DNA of 64,000 nucleotides. Source: RHLJ01 sp965212165. Lineage in GTDB: Bacteria; Bacteroidota; Rhodothermia; Balneolales; Balneolaceae. The notes under the pieces were generated by a model. That model searched no databases. It had not been told where the DNA came from and saw only the letters and a list, made by a program, of their open reading frames with translations. Position 1 is the stretch's first letter. Every line of letters starts with the position of its first letter. The DNA lies in NCBI GenBank assembly GCA_965212165.1, contig OZ243096.1, positions 2,294,001-2,358,000 on the forward strand, read 5' to 3'. A program made the position numbers and the translations under genes. Below, in pieces: positions 44,783-54,049 of this stretch.

Positions 44783-45493
44783 CTAAACTTTAGCTTTCAA
44801 AGGAATAAGCTTATCGCCTTTCCAAGTTAAATCTTGAACTTTACCATCAATAAGTCGAACTGTCCTATATGGGTATCTTTTAACAACGGCGTAGTCATGA
44901 GTTACTAACAAAACTGCAGTGCCACGATTATTGATCAACTTGAGAATATTCATAATATCTTGAGTGGCTTTTGGATCTAGATTACCAGTAGGTTCATCTG
45001 CTAGAAGAATGCGTGGTTCATTAGCCAATGCCCGTGCAATAACAACTCTTTGTTGTTCACCACCAGATAGATCGCTAGGCATATTTTTTCTGCGATGACT
45101 CAAACCAACCATTCCCAATACTTCAAGAACACGTTGCTTTATAAATTTCGGTTTTTCTCCGATTACTTGAAGAGAGAAAGCTACATTATCAAATACATCT
45201 CGATCTTGTAGAAGTTGAAAATCCTGAAATACAATTCCCATTCTACGTCGAAGTATGGGAACTTGCTTCATACTTATTTTATTCACTGGTAGATCAGTAA
45301 CTCGAACAGAACCTTCATCGGGGACCACATCTCTATATAAGAGTTTCAAGAAAGTGCTTTTCCCAATGCCAGTAGGTCCAATTAGATAACAAAACTCACC
45401 GTTATTAAGTTTGAAATCAATATTTCTAAGAATAGGTCTGTGTTCGTAGCTAAGTGATACGTTTCTTAGTTCTATTACTGAGGAGTCTGACAT
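44783..45493 (-). CDS. ftsE: cell division ATP-binding protein FtsE
   Basis: A 236-residue ABC ATPase. Walker A is GPTGIGKST (39-47), the signature is LSGGEQQR, and Walker B is ILLADEPTGNLD. QDFQLLQDRDVFDNVAFSLQV is the FtsE-type Q-loop region. FtsE with FtsX controls peptidoglycan hydrolases at division. FtsX is not in the window, so the pairing is inferred. A LolD-like exporter ATPase is the alternative. It overlaps the upstream methyltransferase by 19 bases. Confidence 0.88.
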   Translation of the reverse strand: MSDSSVIELRNVSLSYEHRPILRNIDFKLNNGEFCYLIGPTGIGKSTFLKLLYRDVVPDEGSVRVTDLPVNKISMKQVPILRRRMGIVFQDFQLLQDRDVFDNVAFSLQVIGEKPKFIKQRVLEVLGMVGLSHRRKNMPSDLSGGEQQRVVIARALANEPRILLADEPTGNLDPKATQDIMNILKLINNRGTAVLLVTHDYAVVKRYPYRTVRLIDGKVQDLTWKGDKLIPLKAKV

Positions 45494-46266
45494 TTAAGTA
45501 CCATTGTTACACGTGCGCTGTTTTCATCGGCGTCAATCAAATCAAAGCCTTCATATTTTGCAACTAGATGATAGGGTGTTTGTTCCACAATTGACAGTAT
45601 TTCATTAAGAGAATATGCTCTTTGAGTATGAATTTCATGAAAAGTATTAATCACTTTTTTTGTCTTTAGATCAATTTCCTCGATATCGAATTCATTGTAA
45701 TGGATTTTTTCAACTGCATCATATCGGCTATTTCGAAAATATCTAAACTGACCTGTATCACCTTCTTCGTTATTTAAAAAATCTACAGATTCGAGAGAGT
45801 TCTTTGGAGTGGAAAAATCGAAGATTAATAATCCACCTTCATTTAAAATTTCTAGTGTATTTTCAAGAAAGCTTTTGATCTCATTTTTCTGTTTTAAGTA
45901 GTTTACACTATCAAAAACAGTATAAATACAATCAAATTTCCGATTAAGATTGATGTTAAGGTAGTCCATTGGGAAAAACTCAACATTAAGATTAAGCTCT
46001 AATGCTTTACTTTTTGCTATATCAACCATTGATGGGGATAGATCGGTAGCCGTAATTCTATAACATTCCAATTCGGCAAGTGACATTGCTAGAGATCCTG
46101 TTCCACAAGCAAGTTCTAATATTTGATTAGGATCAAAGTGATGAGTTTGCATAATCTCATCTATAAAGTCTGCCCACGACTCATAATCAACATCCTCCAT
46201 TAATTTGTCATAAAGAGGGGCTAAAGAAGTGTAAATATCTTTTTTATTAGTTTGCATACCTTGCAT
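45475..46266 (-). CDS. class I SAM-dependent methyltransferase
   Basis: A 263-residue methyltransferase of the Methyltransf_11/25 type. YTSLAPLYDKLMEDVDYESWADFIDE opens the chain. The SAM motif is ILELACGTGSLAMSLAEL, with the acidic loop ITATDLSPSMVDIA and motif IV CIYTVFDSVNYL. The substrate is unknown. Starts at 46266 or an inner ATG at 46257 (MQTNKKDIY) are both possible. It overlaps pdxA upstream by 10-20 bases and ftsE downstream by 19 bases, so it is tightly coupled to both. Confidence 0.88.
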   Translation of the reverse strand: MQGMQTNKKDIYTSLAPLYDKLMEDVDYESWADFIDEIMQTHHFDPNQILELACGTGSLAMSLAELECYRITATDLSPSMVDIAKSKALELNLNVEFFPMDYLNINLNRKFDCIYTVFDSVNYLKQKNEIKSFLENTLEILNEGGLLIFDFSTPKNSLESVDFLNNEEGDTGQFRYFRNSRYDAVEKIHYNEFDIEEIDLKTKKVINTFHEIHTQRAYSLNEILSIVEQTPYHLVAKYEGFDLIDADENSARVTMVLKCQTPQ

Positions 46267-47236
46267 TGGCTAATTGAACAGCTAAGTTATATGCCATTAA
46301 AAATGATGAAGTATTTGCTATTCCTTTTCCAGCAATATTAAATGCAGTACCATGATCAGGAGATGTTCTAATTATTGGTAGACCCGCAGTAAAATTAACT
46401 CCTTTACCAAAAGAAAGGAGTTTAAAAGGAACCAAGCCTTGATCATGGTACATGGCTAATACGGCATCAAATTCCTTATCAAGTCTTTGTCCAAAAAAAC
46501 CATCTGCTGGAAATGGACCTTGAACATTAATACCTAAATCAGAGGCCTTTTTAAGAGTAGGAGTAATTAGATCTATTTCTTCTGACCCGATTACCCCGCC
46601 ATCACCAGCATGAGGATTAAGTCCAAAAACGGCTACTTTTGGAGATTCTATACAAAAGTCATCTTTAAGACTCTGGTTTAAAATATTAAGTTTACGAAGT
46701 ATAAGATCTTCTGTTATTGATTGAGATACATTTGCAATTGGAATATGGGCAGAAACTAAAGCAACTCTAAGGCCTTCATTTACCAACATCATTAATACTT
46801 CATCCGTATTAGTTTTTTCAGCCAAAAACTCAGTATGACCAGGAATTTTATATCCTGCTAGGTTTACAGCTTCTTTTGATATTGGTGAAGTTACAAGGGC
46901 ATGTGTTATTCCAATAGAAGCCAATTCAATACCCAACTCAATTGATTGCATTGCAACTAATCCGCCTTCCTTACTTTGAAAACCTGGAGTAATTTGAAAA
47001 TCATCTGAAGGAACATCAAGTAAGTTTATAAATTTTGGATCTATTTGATCTAAAAATTCACACTTGTTTATATGAAGTGAGAGTTTAAGCTCCTTTGCAT
47101 AAAAGTCGAGTATTCTTTTTGGGGAAATAATAAGTGGGGTAGACTCTTCAAGATTAATCTCTTTAAGTGCTTTGAGAATGATCTCTGGTCCAATTCCATT
47201 TACATCACCAATACTTATTCCAATAGTTGGTTTCAT
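46247..47236 (-). CDS. pdxA: 4-hydroxythreonine-4-phosphate dehydrogenase
   Basis: A 329-residue enzyme of pyridoxal phosphate synthesis that oxidises 4-phosphohydroxy-L-threonine. Blocks: IGISIGDVNGIGPEIILKAL, TSPISKEAVNLAGYKIPGHTEFLAEKT with a metal His, LNPHAGDGGVIGSEE, and MYHDQGLVPFKLLSFGKGVNFT. Length and order are standard. It is followed without a gap by a methyltransferase, ftsE and queG, and preceded 53 bases upstream by the GWxTD gene. Confidence 0.96.
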   Translation of the reverse strand: MKPTIGISIGDVNGIGPEIILKALKEINLEESTPLIISPKRILDFYAKELKLSLHINKCEFLDQIDPKFINLLDVPSDDFQITPGFQSKEGGLVAMQSIELGIELASIGITHALVTSPISKEAVNLAGYKIPGHTEFLAEKTNTDEVLMMLVNEGLRVALVSAHIPIANVSQSITEDLILRKLNILNQSLKDDFCIESPKVAVFGLNPHAGDGGVIGSEEIDLITPTLKKASDLGINVQGPFPADGFFGQRLDKEFDAVLAMYHDQGLVPFKLLSFGKGVNFTAGLPIIRTSPDHGTAFNIAGKGIANTSSFLMAYNLAVQLANARYAN

Positions 47237-47289
47237 AGTCTATCAATTTTCACGGAATAAAGTACGAGCAAGTAAGTGTAAATAACAGT

Positions 47290-48669
47290 CTAATTATTCT
47301 GTTTAAGTAAAACAAAATCCCCAAAACCAGAAGTTTTTTCGAAGATAAGACTACGATTTGGGTATTCCCATACTTCGAGTACCTTACCGCTTGTAGGAAA
47401 TTGCCTATCTATCGAATTAGGTGGTCCAAATTTGATATAAATTTCACCTTGATCACTTTCATAGCCAATTGGATTTCCCGGATTTCGATATTCTTTAAAA
47501 GCAAAATCAACACGACGATAATACTCCGACATTAACTCGTTATAGACTGTATTAGGAGTTGGGTCTTTAGTATCCCAAAAAGTTCGAAATTTCTTTTCTT
47601 TATCTTGATTTGATCCAGATTTTAGTCTTTTTAACTCTTGTTCACTTACAATAAATTTCATGTTCTCAATAGCAACATCAAGGTTTAGTAAACTGGCAGG
47701 CATGTTTTGCCAGTAAGATCTGAAGAATGTTTTCGCTATAGGTGTTTTAGAATCTTTAGTTGTTATTTCAGCTATATAAGCATCATTTTCGAAAGTAGAA
47801 TTTGGAATCGATACTAATACATAACTGAAATCCAATTCCGATTCTGTTAATAAAAGTGATGGTTCTTCACCAATAGATAGTTTAGGAATGACACCAGACT
47901 GTACCTCTTTATTTGATATGGTTGAAGAATAAACAGAGGTGCCTTTTGTAGTATCTTGTCTTTGTGCATTTGCCTTATAAATATCTATAGAATATGATTT
48001 TTCATCAGAATACTTTGGGATTCTAACAAGCATCATGAAATCTTTTCCGAATTCCACATTGTCATCCAAATTCATCAACTGAAGTTTATCATTCAATGAT
48101 TTTTCTTTGATGAAGTACATTTCACCTGTTGGTTTTGTATCCCAGTCCCAAATCTTGATATTTTGTTTATTCGAATTACGATCCCTAGTATTTTCCATTA
48201 AACTAAGCTGAAGAACGAAATTATAATCACCTGGTTCTAGTGTATTACTTAATGACCCAGATGCGTATTTGTTTTTAGATTCAGTTTCTTCAAATGTTTT
48301 TGTGAATAAGGTATCTGCCCATAAATCTCTGGATACAGTTTCAATACTAGAGTTATTTCTTCTAGATGCTTTCCCTTTAAATATTTCAGAATTCAATCTA
48401 GCAATGGTGAAGAATTCCATTCCCTTCGGTGCAATAATAGCATCATTTGGAGAGATTTTTTTGAATGGAAGGAAATCATTATCGAACCTAAAAATAACGG
48501 ATAGGTTGGCTTTACCATCTTCAGTTGGTAAAATAATCTCATCGATAAAAATTTGGGGTGCGTTTGCTCTATTTGCTAGATTAACATAACTAACTTTATT
48601 TGTTCGTTGAGCATAAATTGGAGTTGCGAGCAGAAAAATAGCAAAGAGTGTAAAGAGCCTTTTTAGCAT
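47290..48669 (-). CDS. exported GWxTD-domain protein
   Basis: A 459-residue protein with a signal peptide (MLKRLFTLFAIFLLATPIYA). The N-terminal 330 residues form beta-rich domains without a clear name. The C-terminal part (about 350-459) matches the GWxTD domain: FRTFWDTKDPTPNTVYNELMSEYYRRVDFA, and then IGYESDQGEIYIKFGPPNSID. In the family motif the expected GWxTD reads GYESD here. The domain is common in Bacteroidota and Acidobacteriota, with unknown function. It is at the head of the pdxA run. Confidence 0.85.
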   Translation of the reverse strand: MLKRLFTLFAIFLLATPIYAQRTNKVSYVNLANRANAPQIFIDEIILPTEDGKANLSVIFRFDNDFLPFKKISPNDAIIAPKGMEFFTIARLNSEIFKGKASRRNNSSIETVSRDLWADTLFTKTFEETESKNKYASGSLSNTLEPGDYNFVLQLSLMENTRDRNSNKQNIKIWDWDTKPTGEMYFIKEKSLNDKLQLMNLDDNVEFGKDFMMLVRIPKYSDEKSYSIDIYKANAQRQDTTKGTSVYSSTISNKEVQSGVIPKLSIGEEPSLLLTESELDFSYVLVSIPNSTFENDAYIAEITTKDSKTPIAKTFFRSYWQNMPASLLNLDVAIENMKFIVSEQELKRLKSGSNQDKEKKFRTFWDTKDPTPNTVYNELMSEYYRRVDFAFKEYRNPGNPIGYESDQGEIYIKFGPPNSIDRQFPTSGKVLEVWEYPNRSLIFEKTSGFGDFVLLKQNN

Positions 48670-48786
48670 TTTTAGAATGATTGAGTTTGAAGATCTATTA
48701 ACATACTGAGTAATCGACCTTTAAAATTTCTATTTTCAACGAAATATTGTTGGATACTATTATACAAAAACATTGAATTCTTCCCT

Positions 48787-50406
48787 ATGAGTACTAAACC
48801 AATACATTGGCTACATAAACTTATTAATTCATTACAAGAACAGGAATCTGAAATCAAGCTAGGTGGGGGAATATCTCGTATTGAGAAAGAACATGCGAAA
48901 GGAAAATTAACAGCTAGAGAACGAGTTTCAGAACTTATTGATAGCGATTCAGAATTTTATGAATTAGGTCTTTGGGCTGGCTATGAAATGTATGATGATG
49001 TTGGTGGATGTCCTTCTGGCGGAGTAATCACAGGTATCGGTACCGTTAGTGGAAGAACTTGTATGATTGTAGCTAACGATGCTACAGTAAAAGCAGGAGC
49101 TTGGTTTCCAATAACAGCTAAAAAGAATTTACGAGCGCAAGAAATAGCTATTGAAAATCATATTCCTCTTATTTACTTAGTTGATTCAGCAGGAGTATTT
49201 CTACCAATGCAAGATGAAATTTTTCCTGATAAAGAGCATTTCGGCAGAATGTTTCGAAATAACGCAATTATCTCTGCTAAAGGAATTCCACAAATAGCTG
49301 CTATAATGGGGAGTTGCGTTGCTGGAGGTGCTTATTTGCCAATAATGAGCGACGAAGCATTGATTGTTGATGGAACGGGTAGTGTTTTCTTAGCCGGTAG
49401 TTATCTTGTAAAAGCTGCCATTGGAGAATCAGTTGATAATGAAACATTAGGTGGAGCAAGCACACATACCGAAATTAGTGGTGTAACAGATTATAAATTG
49501 AAAGACGATACTGAATGTCTTTCTACAATAAGAGATTTAATAGATAAACTAGGACCTTTTAAAACGGCAGGCTTCAATAAATCAGAATCTAAAGACCCTA
49601 AAAGACCTGCATCCGATGTGTATTCAATATTACCTGAATCACGTACCTCTCCATATGATATGAATGAGATTCTTGAATGTATCATTGATGAAGATAGTTT
49701 CACTGAGTTCAAAAAAGGATACGGACAAACCCTAATTACTGGATATGCGCGGATTGATGGTTGGAGTGTTGGTATTGTAGCTAATCAACGAACCGTAAGT
49801 AAAACCAAAAAAGGTGAAATGCAGATTGGTGGTGTTATTTACAGTGAAAGTGCAGATAAAGCAGCTCGATTTATTATGAACTGTAATCAGAAAAAAATCC
49901 CGCTAATTTTCCTTCAAGATGTTACAGGGTTTATGATAGGCACAAGAAGTGAGCATGGTGGTATTATCAAAGATGGCGCCAAAATGGTGAATGCAATGGC
50001 GAATTCTACCGTACCTAAAATAACCATTGTGATTGGTAATAGTTATGGAGCTGGGAATTATGCGATGTGTGGTCGTGCTTATGATCCACGTTTTATGTAT
50101 GCATGGCCTACTGCAAATATTGCAGTTATGAGTGGCGCTTCTGCAGCAAAAACCTTACTTCAGATTAAGATTGCTTCGATGAAAAAGAAAGGAGAGGAAG
50201 TTAGCGAAGAGAAACAAGCAGAGCTAATGAAAGAGATTACGGATAGCTATAATAAGCAAACAGATGTGCGTTATGCTGCATCTAGGCTTTGGGTTGATGA
50301 AATCATACACCCGGTTGAAACTCGAGCCAGAATTTCAAATGCATTACAATGTGCAAATTTAAATCCTGTAATTGAAGAGTATAAAACAGGCGTGATTCAG
50401 GTGTAG
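48787..50406 (+). CDS. acyl-CoA carboxylase beta subunit, methylcrotonyl-CoA-carboxylase-like
   Basis: A 539-residue biotin-dependent carboxyltransferase. The N-terminal half has KGKLTARERVSELIDSDSEFYELG and LVDSAGVFLPMQDEIFPDKEHFGRMF, closest by eye to MCC beta. GSCVAGGAYLPIMSDEALIV and VFLAGSYLVKAAIGE follow. The C-terminal half has FLQDVTGFMIGTRSEHGGIIKDGAKMVNAMANSTVPK and GNSYGAGNYAMCGRAYDPRF. The biotin-carboxylase and biotin-carrier partner is not nearby. Propionyl- or geranyl-CoA are possible substrates. It stands alone, divergent from the GWxTD gene. Confidence 0.9.
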   Translation: MSTKPIHWLHKLINSLQEQESEIKLGGGISRIEKEHAKGKLTARERVSELIDSDSEFYELGLWAGYEMYDDVGGCPSGGVITGIGTVSGRTCMIVANDATVKAGAWFPITAKKNLRAQEIAIENHIPLIYLVDSAGVFLPMQDEIFPDKEHFGRMFRNNAIISAKGIPQIAAIMGSCVAGGAYLPIMSDEALIVDGTGSVFLAGSYLVKAAIGESVDNETLGGASTHTEISGVTDYKLKDDTECLSTIRDLIDKLGPFKTAGFNKSESKDPKRPASDVYSILPESRTSPYDMNEILECIIDEDSFTEFKKGYGQTLITGYARIDGWSVGIVANQRTVSKTKKGEMQIGGVIYSESADKAARFIMNCNQKKIPLIFLQDVTGFMIGTRSEHGGIIKDGAKMVNAMANSTVPKITIVIGNSYGAGNYAMCGRAYDPRFMYAWPTANIAVMSGASAAKTLLQIKIASMKKKGEEVSEEKQAELMKEITDSYNKQTDVRYAASRLWVDEIIHPVETRARISNALQCANLNPVIEEYKTGVIQV

Positions 50407-50420
50407 AGTATATGGCATTT

Positions 50421-51668
50421 TCATTCAATTTCTAGTTTCATACTCCATTGACTACTATGGCTATTTGAAAATGCACTAATATTAAATTTTTTACGATCTG
50501 TAAATTTGTAAAAAAAACCTATTTCATCTCTGTATTCAAATATATCAATATCAGTATTAGGTGGGAATTTAAAATCTGCCGATTTCAAGTTTCCTCTACC
50601 GCCACTACCTAGAATCATCGATTCTGGAAAGTCAAAGATTAGTTCACTTTTCGAATAATTCTTATCTAATATTAATTTCGCTGAGTAATTTGAATCAACA
50701 GATGTATTGTCTGGAATACAGTTTCCAAATTCAGTACAATCTTTATTTATTTCAGTAGCAGAGAATGTAACCTCAAAATCGATTTCCTTTCGAAATTCAA
50801 TAGGGTCAAACGAAACATTATCAATTTGCCAATTTTCGATTGAAGTATAGTTCCAAACAATAGCGCCAACATCCCAATCGGAACTAAATCTTCTTACTCC
50901 TTTAAATGAATCATTCAAATTATGAGGATACCAAGAAATCATTTCTTCCTTTACATTCGCAATGATTTCATCTTCGCTGCAAACATTAGCAAGCATAGTT
51001 TGATTATCGCTATGAGCCTTATAAAGGTTGAAATTCCAGAATTCACAGCCCGAATTAATTGAAAATGAGATTACTTCAGGAAATCCATTAGCAAATTTAA
51101 ATCTATTTTTTCCTACTAAATTACCATCATAAATATCTAATACGTTTTCACTTTCTTGATCTATTGAAAAAATAAATTCATTATCCATTTCAAATGTAAA
51201 AACAGCTTCTAAAAATGATGAATGTGGACTTAATAAAGAGACATTTAAATTACTAAAGTAGTTAATAGGGAGAGATAAGGTTACTGAATTATTGATTGAG
51301 TTAAAATGTAGGTTTGCTACATATGTTGGGGTAATTTTTGATTGATCAATACAGTTTTCAATATTCTTTAATGAACACTCAAAGATGAATATAGGTAGGT
51401 TTAGTATAACCTCAGAGGTATCAATTAAAATGCTTTGAAATTGCCAGGTATCAAAATATGATAAAGAGTCTCTTTCGTTTAAACCGTTATGTTCATCAAT
51501 GACTCTTTCAAAAACAATTTCGGTTCCCTTTGGATAGTTTTTTTCTAATTCGAGGTTTAGAAATTCAAGGTCTGTTAATTTTTCTTCAGATGAGATTGAT
51601 TGATTTTTACAGTTAATTGAAGCAAGAGAAAAAAGAAATAGTAAATATAATATTGCTCTCGTTTCCAT
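50421..51668 (-). CDS. hypothetical lipoprotein
   Basis: A 415-residue protein with a lipoprotein signal (METRAILYLLFLFSLASINC, lipobox Cys at 20). The body is rich in Ser, Asn and aromatic residues, with many short alternating hydrophobic stretches suggesting beta structure. It has pairs of Cys (CSLKNIENC, CTEFGNC). I do not recognise any domain. It is convergent with the carboxylase gene and unlinked to others. Confidence 0.75.
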   Translation of the reverse strand: METRAILYLLFLFSLASINCKNQSISSEEKLTDLEFLNLELEKNYPKGTEIVFERVIDEHNGLNERDSLSYFDTWQFQSILIDTSEVILNLPIFIFECSLKNIENCIDQSKITPTYVANLHFNSINNSVTLSLPINYFSNLNVSLLSPHSSFLEAVFTFEMDNEFIFSIDQESENVLDIYDGNLVGKNRFKFANGFPEVISFSINSGCEFWNFNLYKAHSDNQTMLANVCSEDEIIANVKEEMISWYPHNLNDSFKGVRRFSSDWDVGAIVWNYTSIENWQIDNVSFDPIEFRKEIDFEVTFSATEINKDCTEFGNCIPDNTSVDSNYSAKLILDKNYSKSELIFDFPESMILGSGGRGNLKSADFKFPPNTDIDIFEYRDEIGFFYKFTDRKKFNISAFSNSHSSQWSMKLEIE

Positions 51669-51803
51669 AATTGATCTAACTTGAATATCAATAAGTTTTT
51701 ACTCCTTCTAAATTACCAAAGAATAGTTCAAAAGAAAATTCTTATTGGTTGCTTAAAGTTTAAATTAAAGAGTAAAACTTAAACAGAGTTTCTATATTCC
51801 TGA

Positions 51804-52307
51804 ATGCGGTATAAACTTCAAAAAAAGCCCCCAATTATCAGTCTAACTGTAGAAGCTAGTTTTACTTTGTTAGACTTCATGGCTTTATTTGCATGTTTAT
51901 TATTAGGGGTTTTCTTTGCACTTTTTTTGTGGATTTTTGCTTTTGCAATCTTAGTAAAAGTCTTTACAAGATATGATTTCGAGTTTAGCTCAGATACCTA
52001 CATAATGACTCAATATCTTCGAATATTTAGTTATTTAAGAATAAAAAGAAGAGTAGTTCCATTTGATGAAATTGATAAATTCCTTTTTTCTAATTTCGAT
52101 TCGGGACAAGCGTTAGTAGGTAGGGGGTTGATCAGTAAAGAGTGGTTTACATTTGAAATCGTAAATAAGGATAAGCAACGAATACAAATTGCAAAAGCAC
52201 AGCCCGATGAGCTAGTAGAAATGGATGAACTTTACTTTGAATTAAAAGAATTATTAAGCGATTGGTTCAACTTTGAAGTGGAATATGAAGAATTAAAAAA
52301 TTCATAA
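51804..52307 (+). CDS. small membrane protein of unknown function
   Basis: A 167-residue protein. Residues about 24-60 form a hydrophobic hairpin (FMALFACLLLGVFFALFLWIFAFAILVKVF), followed by a soluble acidic part that resembles bacterial PH-like domains (YDFEFSSDTYIMTQYLRIFSYLRIKRRVVPFDEIDKF). I do not recognise the family with certainty. It lies 57 bases before the xylanase gene on the same strand but need not be linked to it. Confidence 0.7.
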   Translation: MRYKLQKKPPIISLTVEASFTLLDFMALFACLLLGVFFALFLWIFAFAILVKVFTRYDFEFSSDTYIMTQYLRIFSYLRIKRRVVPFDEIDKFLFSNFDSGQALVGRGLISKEWFTFEIVNKDKQRIQIAKAQPDELVEMDELYFELKELLSDWFNFEVEYEELKNS

Positions 52308-52364
52308 TAAATCCATAATTTATTTTAATTTTATCCAGCCCATCCACTGTTTTATAAATTTAAT

Positions 52365-53441
52365 ATGCGACCAATTCAATCCAATAAACTAGTTTTACTT
52401 TTAAGTTTTTTTTTGTTTCTGCTAATTAATTGTAATGATTCTGCTACTCAATCGGAGGAAGGACCTTTAGAACCAAGTCTTAGAAATTCACCTAATTTTC
52501 CGATCGGTTTTGCAATTCAGGAATGGCACCTTACAAACGGTAATTATGTTAATCTTTTAAAGAAAGATGGTGCTAGTATTACTGCAGAATATGAAATGAA
52601 GATGAGTCCAATGTACAATAATCCTTCTGCAATCGACTTTTCAAAAACAGATGCATTCCTAGATTTCGCAGAGCAATTTGATATTCGTGTTCATGGACAT
52701 GCATTAATATGGCATTCTGCTACACCAAGTTGGATAGAGAATTTTAGTGGTACAAATGCAGAATTTGAAACATTGATTGAGAACTATATTAAGGATGTTG
52801 TTGGAAGATATAAAGGTAGAATTGCTAGTTGGGATGTTGTAAATGAAGCTTTTGAAGATGGGAGTGGGCATCCATTAAGAAATAGTGTGTTTCGACAAAA
52901 ATTAGGTCCCGATTATATAGCTAAAGCTTTTCATTGGGCGAGGGAGGCAGATCCAGATGTTTTACTTTTTTATAATGATTATGGTGTAGCAAGTAATGGA
53001 ACAAAACTTACAGCGGTTTTAAATTTAGTTGATGACTTTAAGAATAGAAGTATACCCATTGATGGGGTAGGTTTTCAAATGCATGTAAGCTATGATTGGC
53101 CATCTATTAATGCCATTCAAGCCGCAACTGCAAAAGTCATTTCAAGAGATTTACTTATTCATTATTCTGAATTAGATATTCGCCTAAATCCTGATGAAAC
53201 TGAGATGGAGTATAATGCTGTACTAGCTCAAAGACATGTAAATCGTATTAACGAAATAGTTACGCTATATAGATCAATACCTGATGAATATCGCTTTGGT
53301 ATAACAAACTGGGGTGTAAAAGATGATGATACTTGGTTACGCGATTTTTGGGACAATCAAAATGAATGGCCTCTTCTTTATGATGATAATTTCCAACCTA
53401 AAGAAGCCCATCAATCGATTATTGATATTTTTGCGGACTAA
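52365..53441 (+). CDS. GH10 endo-1,4-beta-xylanase lipoprotein
   Basis: A 358-residue protein with a lipoprotein signal (LVLLLSFFLFLLINCND, lipobox Cys near 23). The glycoside hydrolase family 10 core is clear: GHALIWHSATPSWI, the acid/base Glu in SWDVVNEAFEDG (near 161), FYNDYG, and the nucleophile Glu in YSELDIRLN (near 268). The barrel ends with FGITNWGVKDDDTWL. It should cut xylan or related beta-1,4 chains at the cell surface. No SusC/D pair is nearby. Length is normal for a single GH10 domain. Confidence 0.94.
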   Translation: MRPIQSNKLVLLLSFFLFLLINCNDSATQSEEGPLEPSLRNSPNFPIGFAIQEWHLTNGNYVNLLKKDGASITAEYEMKMSPMYNNPSAIDFSKTDAFLDFAEQFDIRVHGHALIWHSATPSWIENFSGTNAEFETLIENYIKDVVGRYKGRIASWDVVNEAFEDGSGHPLRNSVFRQKLGPDYIAKAFHWAREADPDVLLFYNDYGVASNGTKLTAVLNLVDDFKNRSIPIDGVGFQMHVSYDWPSINAIQAATAKVISRDLLIHYSELDIRLNPDETEMEYNAVLAQRHVNRINEIVTLYRSIPDEYRFGITNWGVKDDDTWLRDFWDNQNEWPLLYDDNFQPKEAHQSIIDIFAD

Positions 53442-53482
53442 TTTTAAATGATGCATTTTAAAAATTAATCTAAAATTTTGTA

Positions 53483-53810
53483 ATGGATTTAAACAATTTC
53501 ATATCAAAAACATTTACACCTGAGCTCAATATGTATTCTGAAGAACAGATTAAAGATTTAATGGATCTTTTTGAAGAAGTAGGTCCAGCTCACCATAAAG
53601 CATATAGTAAAACTGATGGTTATGATCCAGATTGGCAATTTGGTACTCAGATTTTCTTCACGAAAAATTATGGATGTCTTAGATGTTGAGTTCACTAAAT
53701 CTGAGCTTATCTACCTTTTAGTTGCAGCAGATTTAGATCATCAAGATGAAGCTTCTGAATCGCATTGGCCTTCATATTATGCTAATTTCTTCGTTGAGAG
53801 CTTGGGCTAG
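53483..53810 (+). pseudogene. small protein gene broken by a +1 frameshift
   Basis: The first frame reads from ATG 53483 (MDLNNFISKTFTPELN) to a stop at 53689. The continuation in the next frame, MDVLDVEFTKSELIYLLVAADLDHQDEASESHWPSYYANFFV, ends at 53810. Joined by removing one A from the run of five at 53663-53667, they give about 108 residues with ESHWPSYYANF, similar to small uncharacterised proteins ending in a WPxWYA motif. It may be a real mutation, a sequencing error in a homopolymer, or programmed slippage. It lies 41 bases after the xylanase gene. Confidence 0.6.
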
Positions 53811-54049
53811 TTCCTTCATTTTCCACATAGTGCAAGTATTATTCTAACTATATAAGAGTTTCATCTGCTCTAGTTCTTTGTCTAATTACATCTTCACATA
53901 TAACCATAATCTATCCTGAAAGAGGAAAACCATCTAATGGAATAGGATGTCAATAAACAGTGAGTGAATTACTTGGTTTTTATAACCATTTAAACCAAAG
54001 TAAACCGTTTATCTTATTGAGCTAAACATCGTGTTTGAATTCATGTAAT
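53811..54049. other. gap before the CPBP protease gene
   Basis: About 240 bases without a supported gene. A 7-bp inverted repeat (ttggttt 53973-53979, aaaccaa 53992-53998) lies upstream of a TATCTTATTG-like box near 54011-54020, which could be the promoter of the CPBP gene. Confidence 0.35.
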
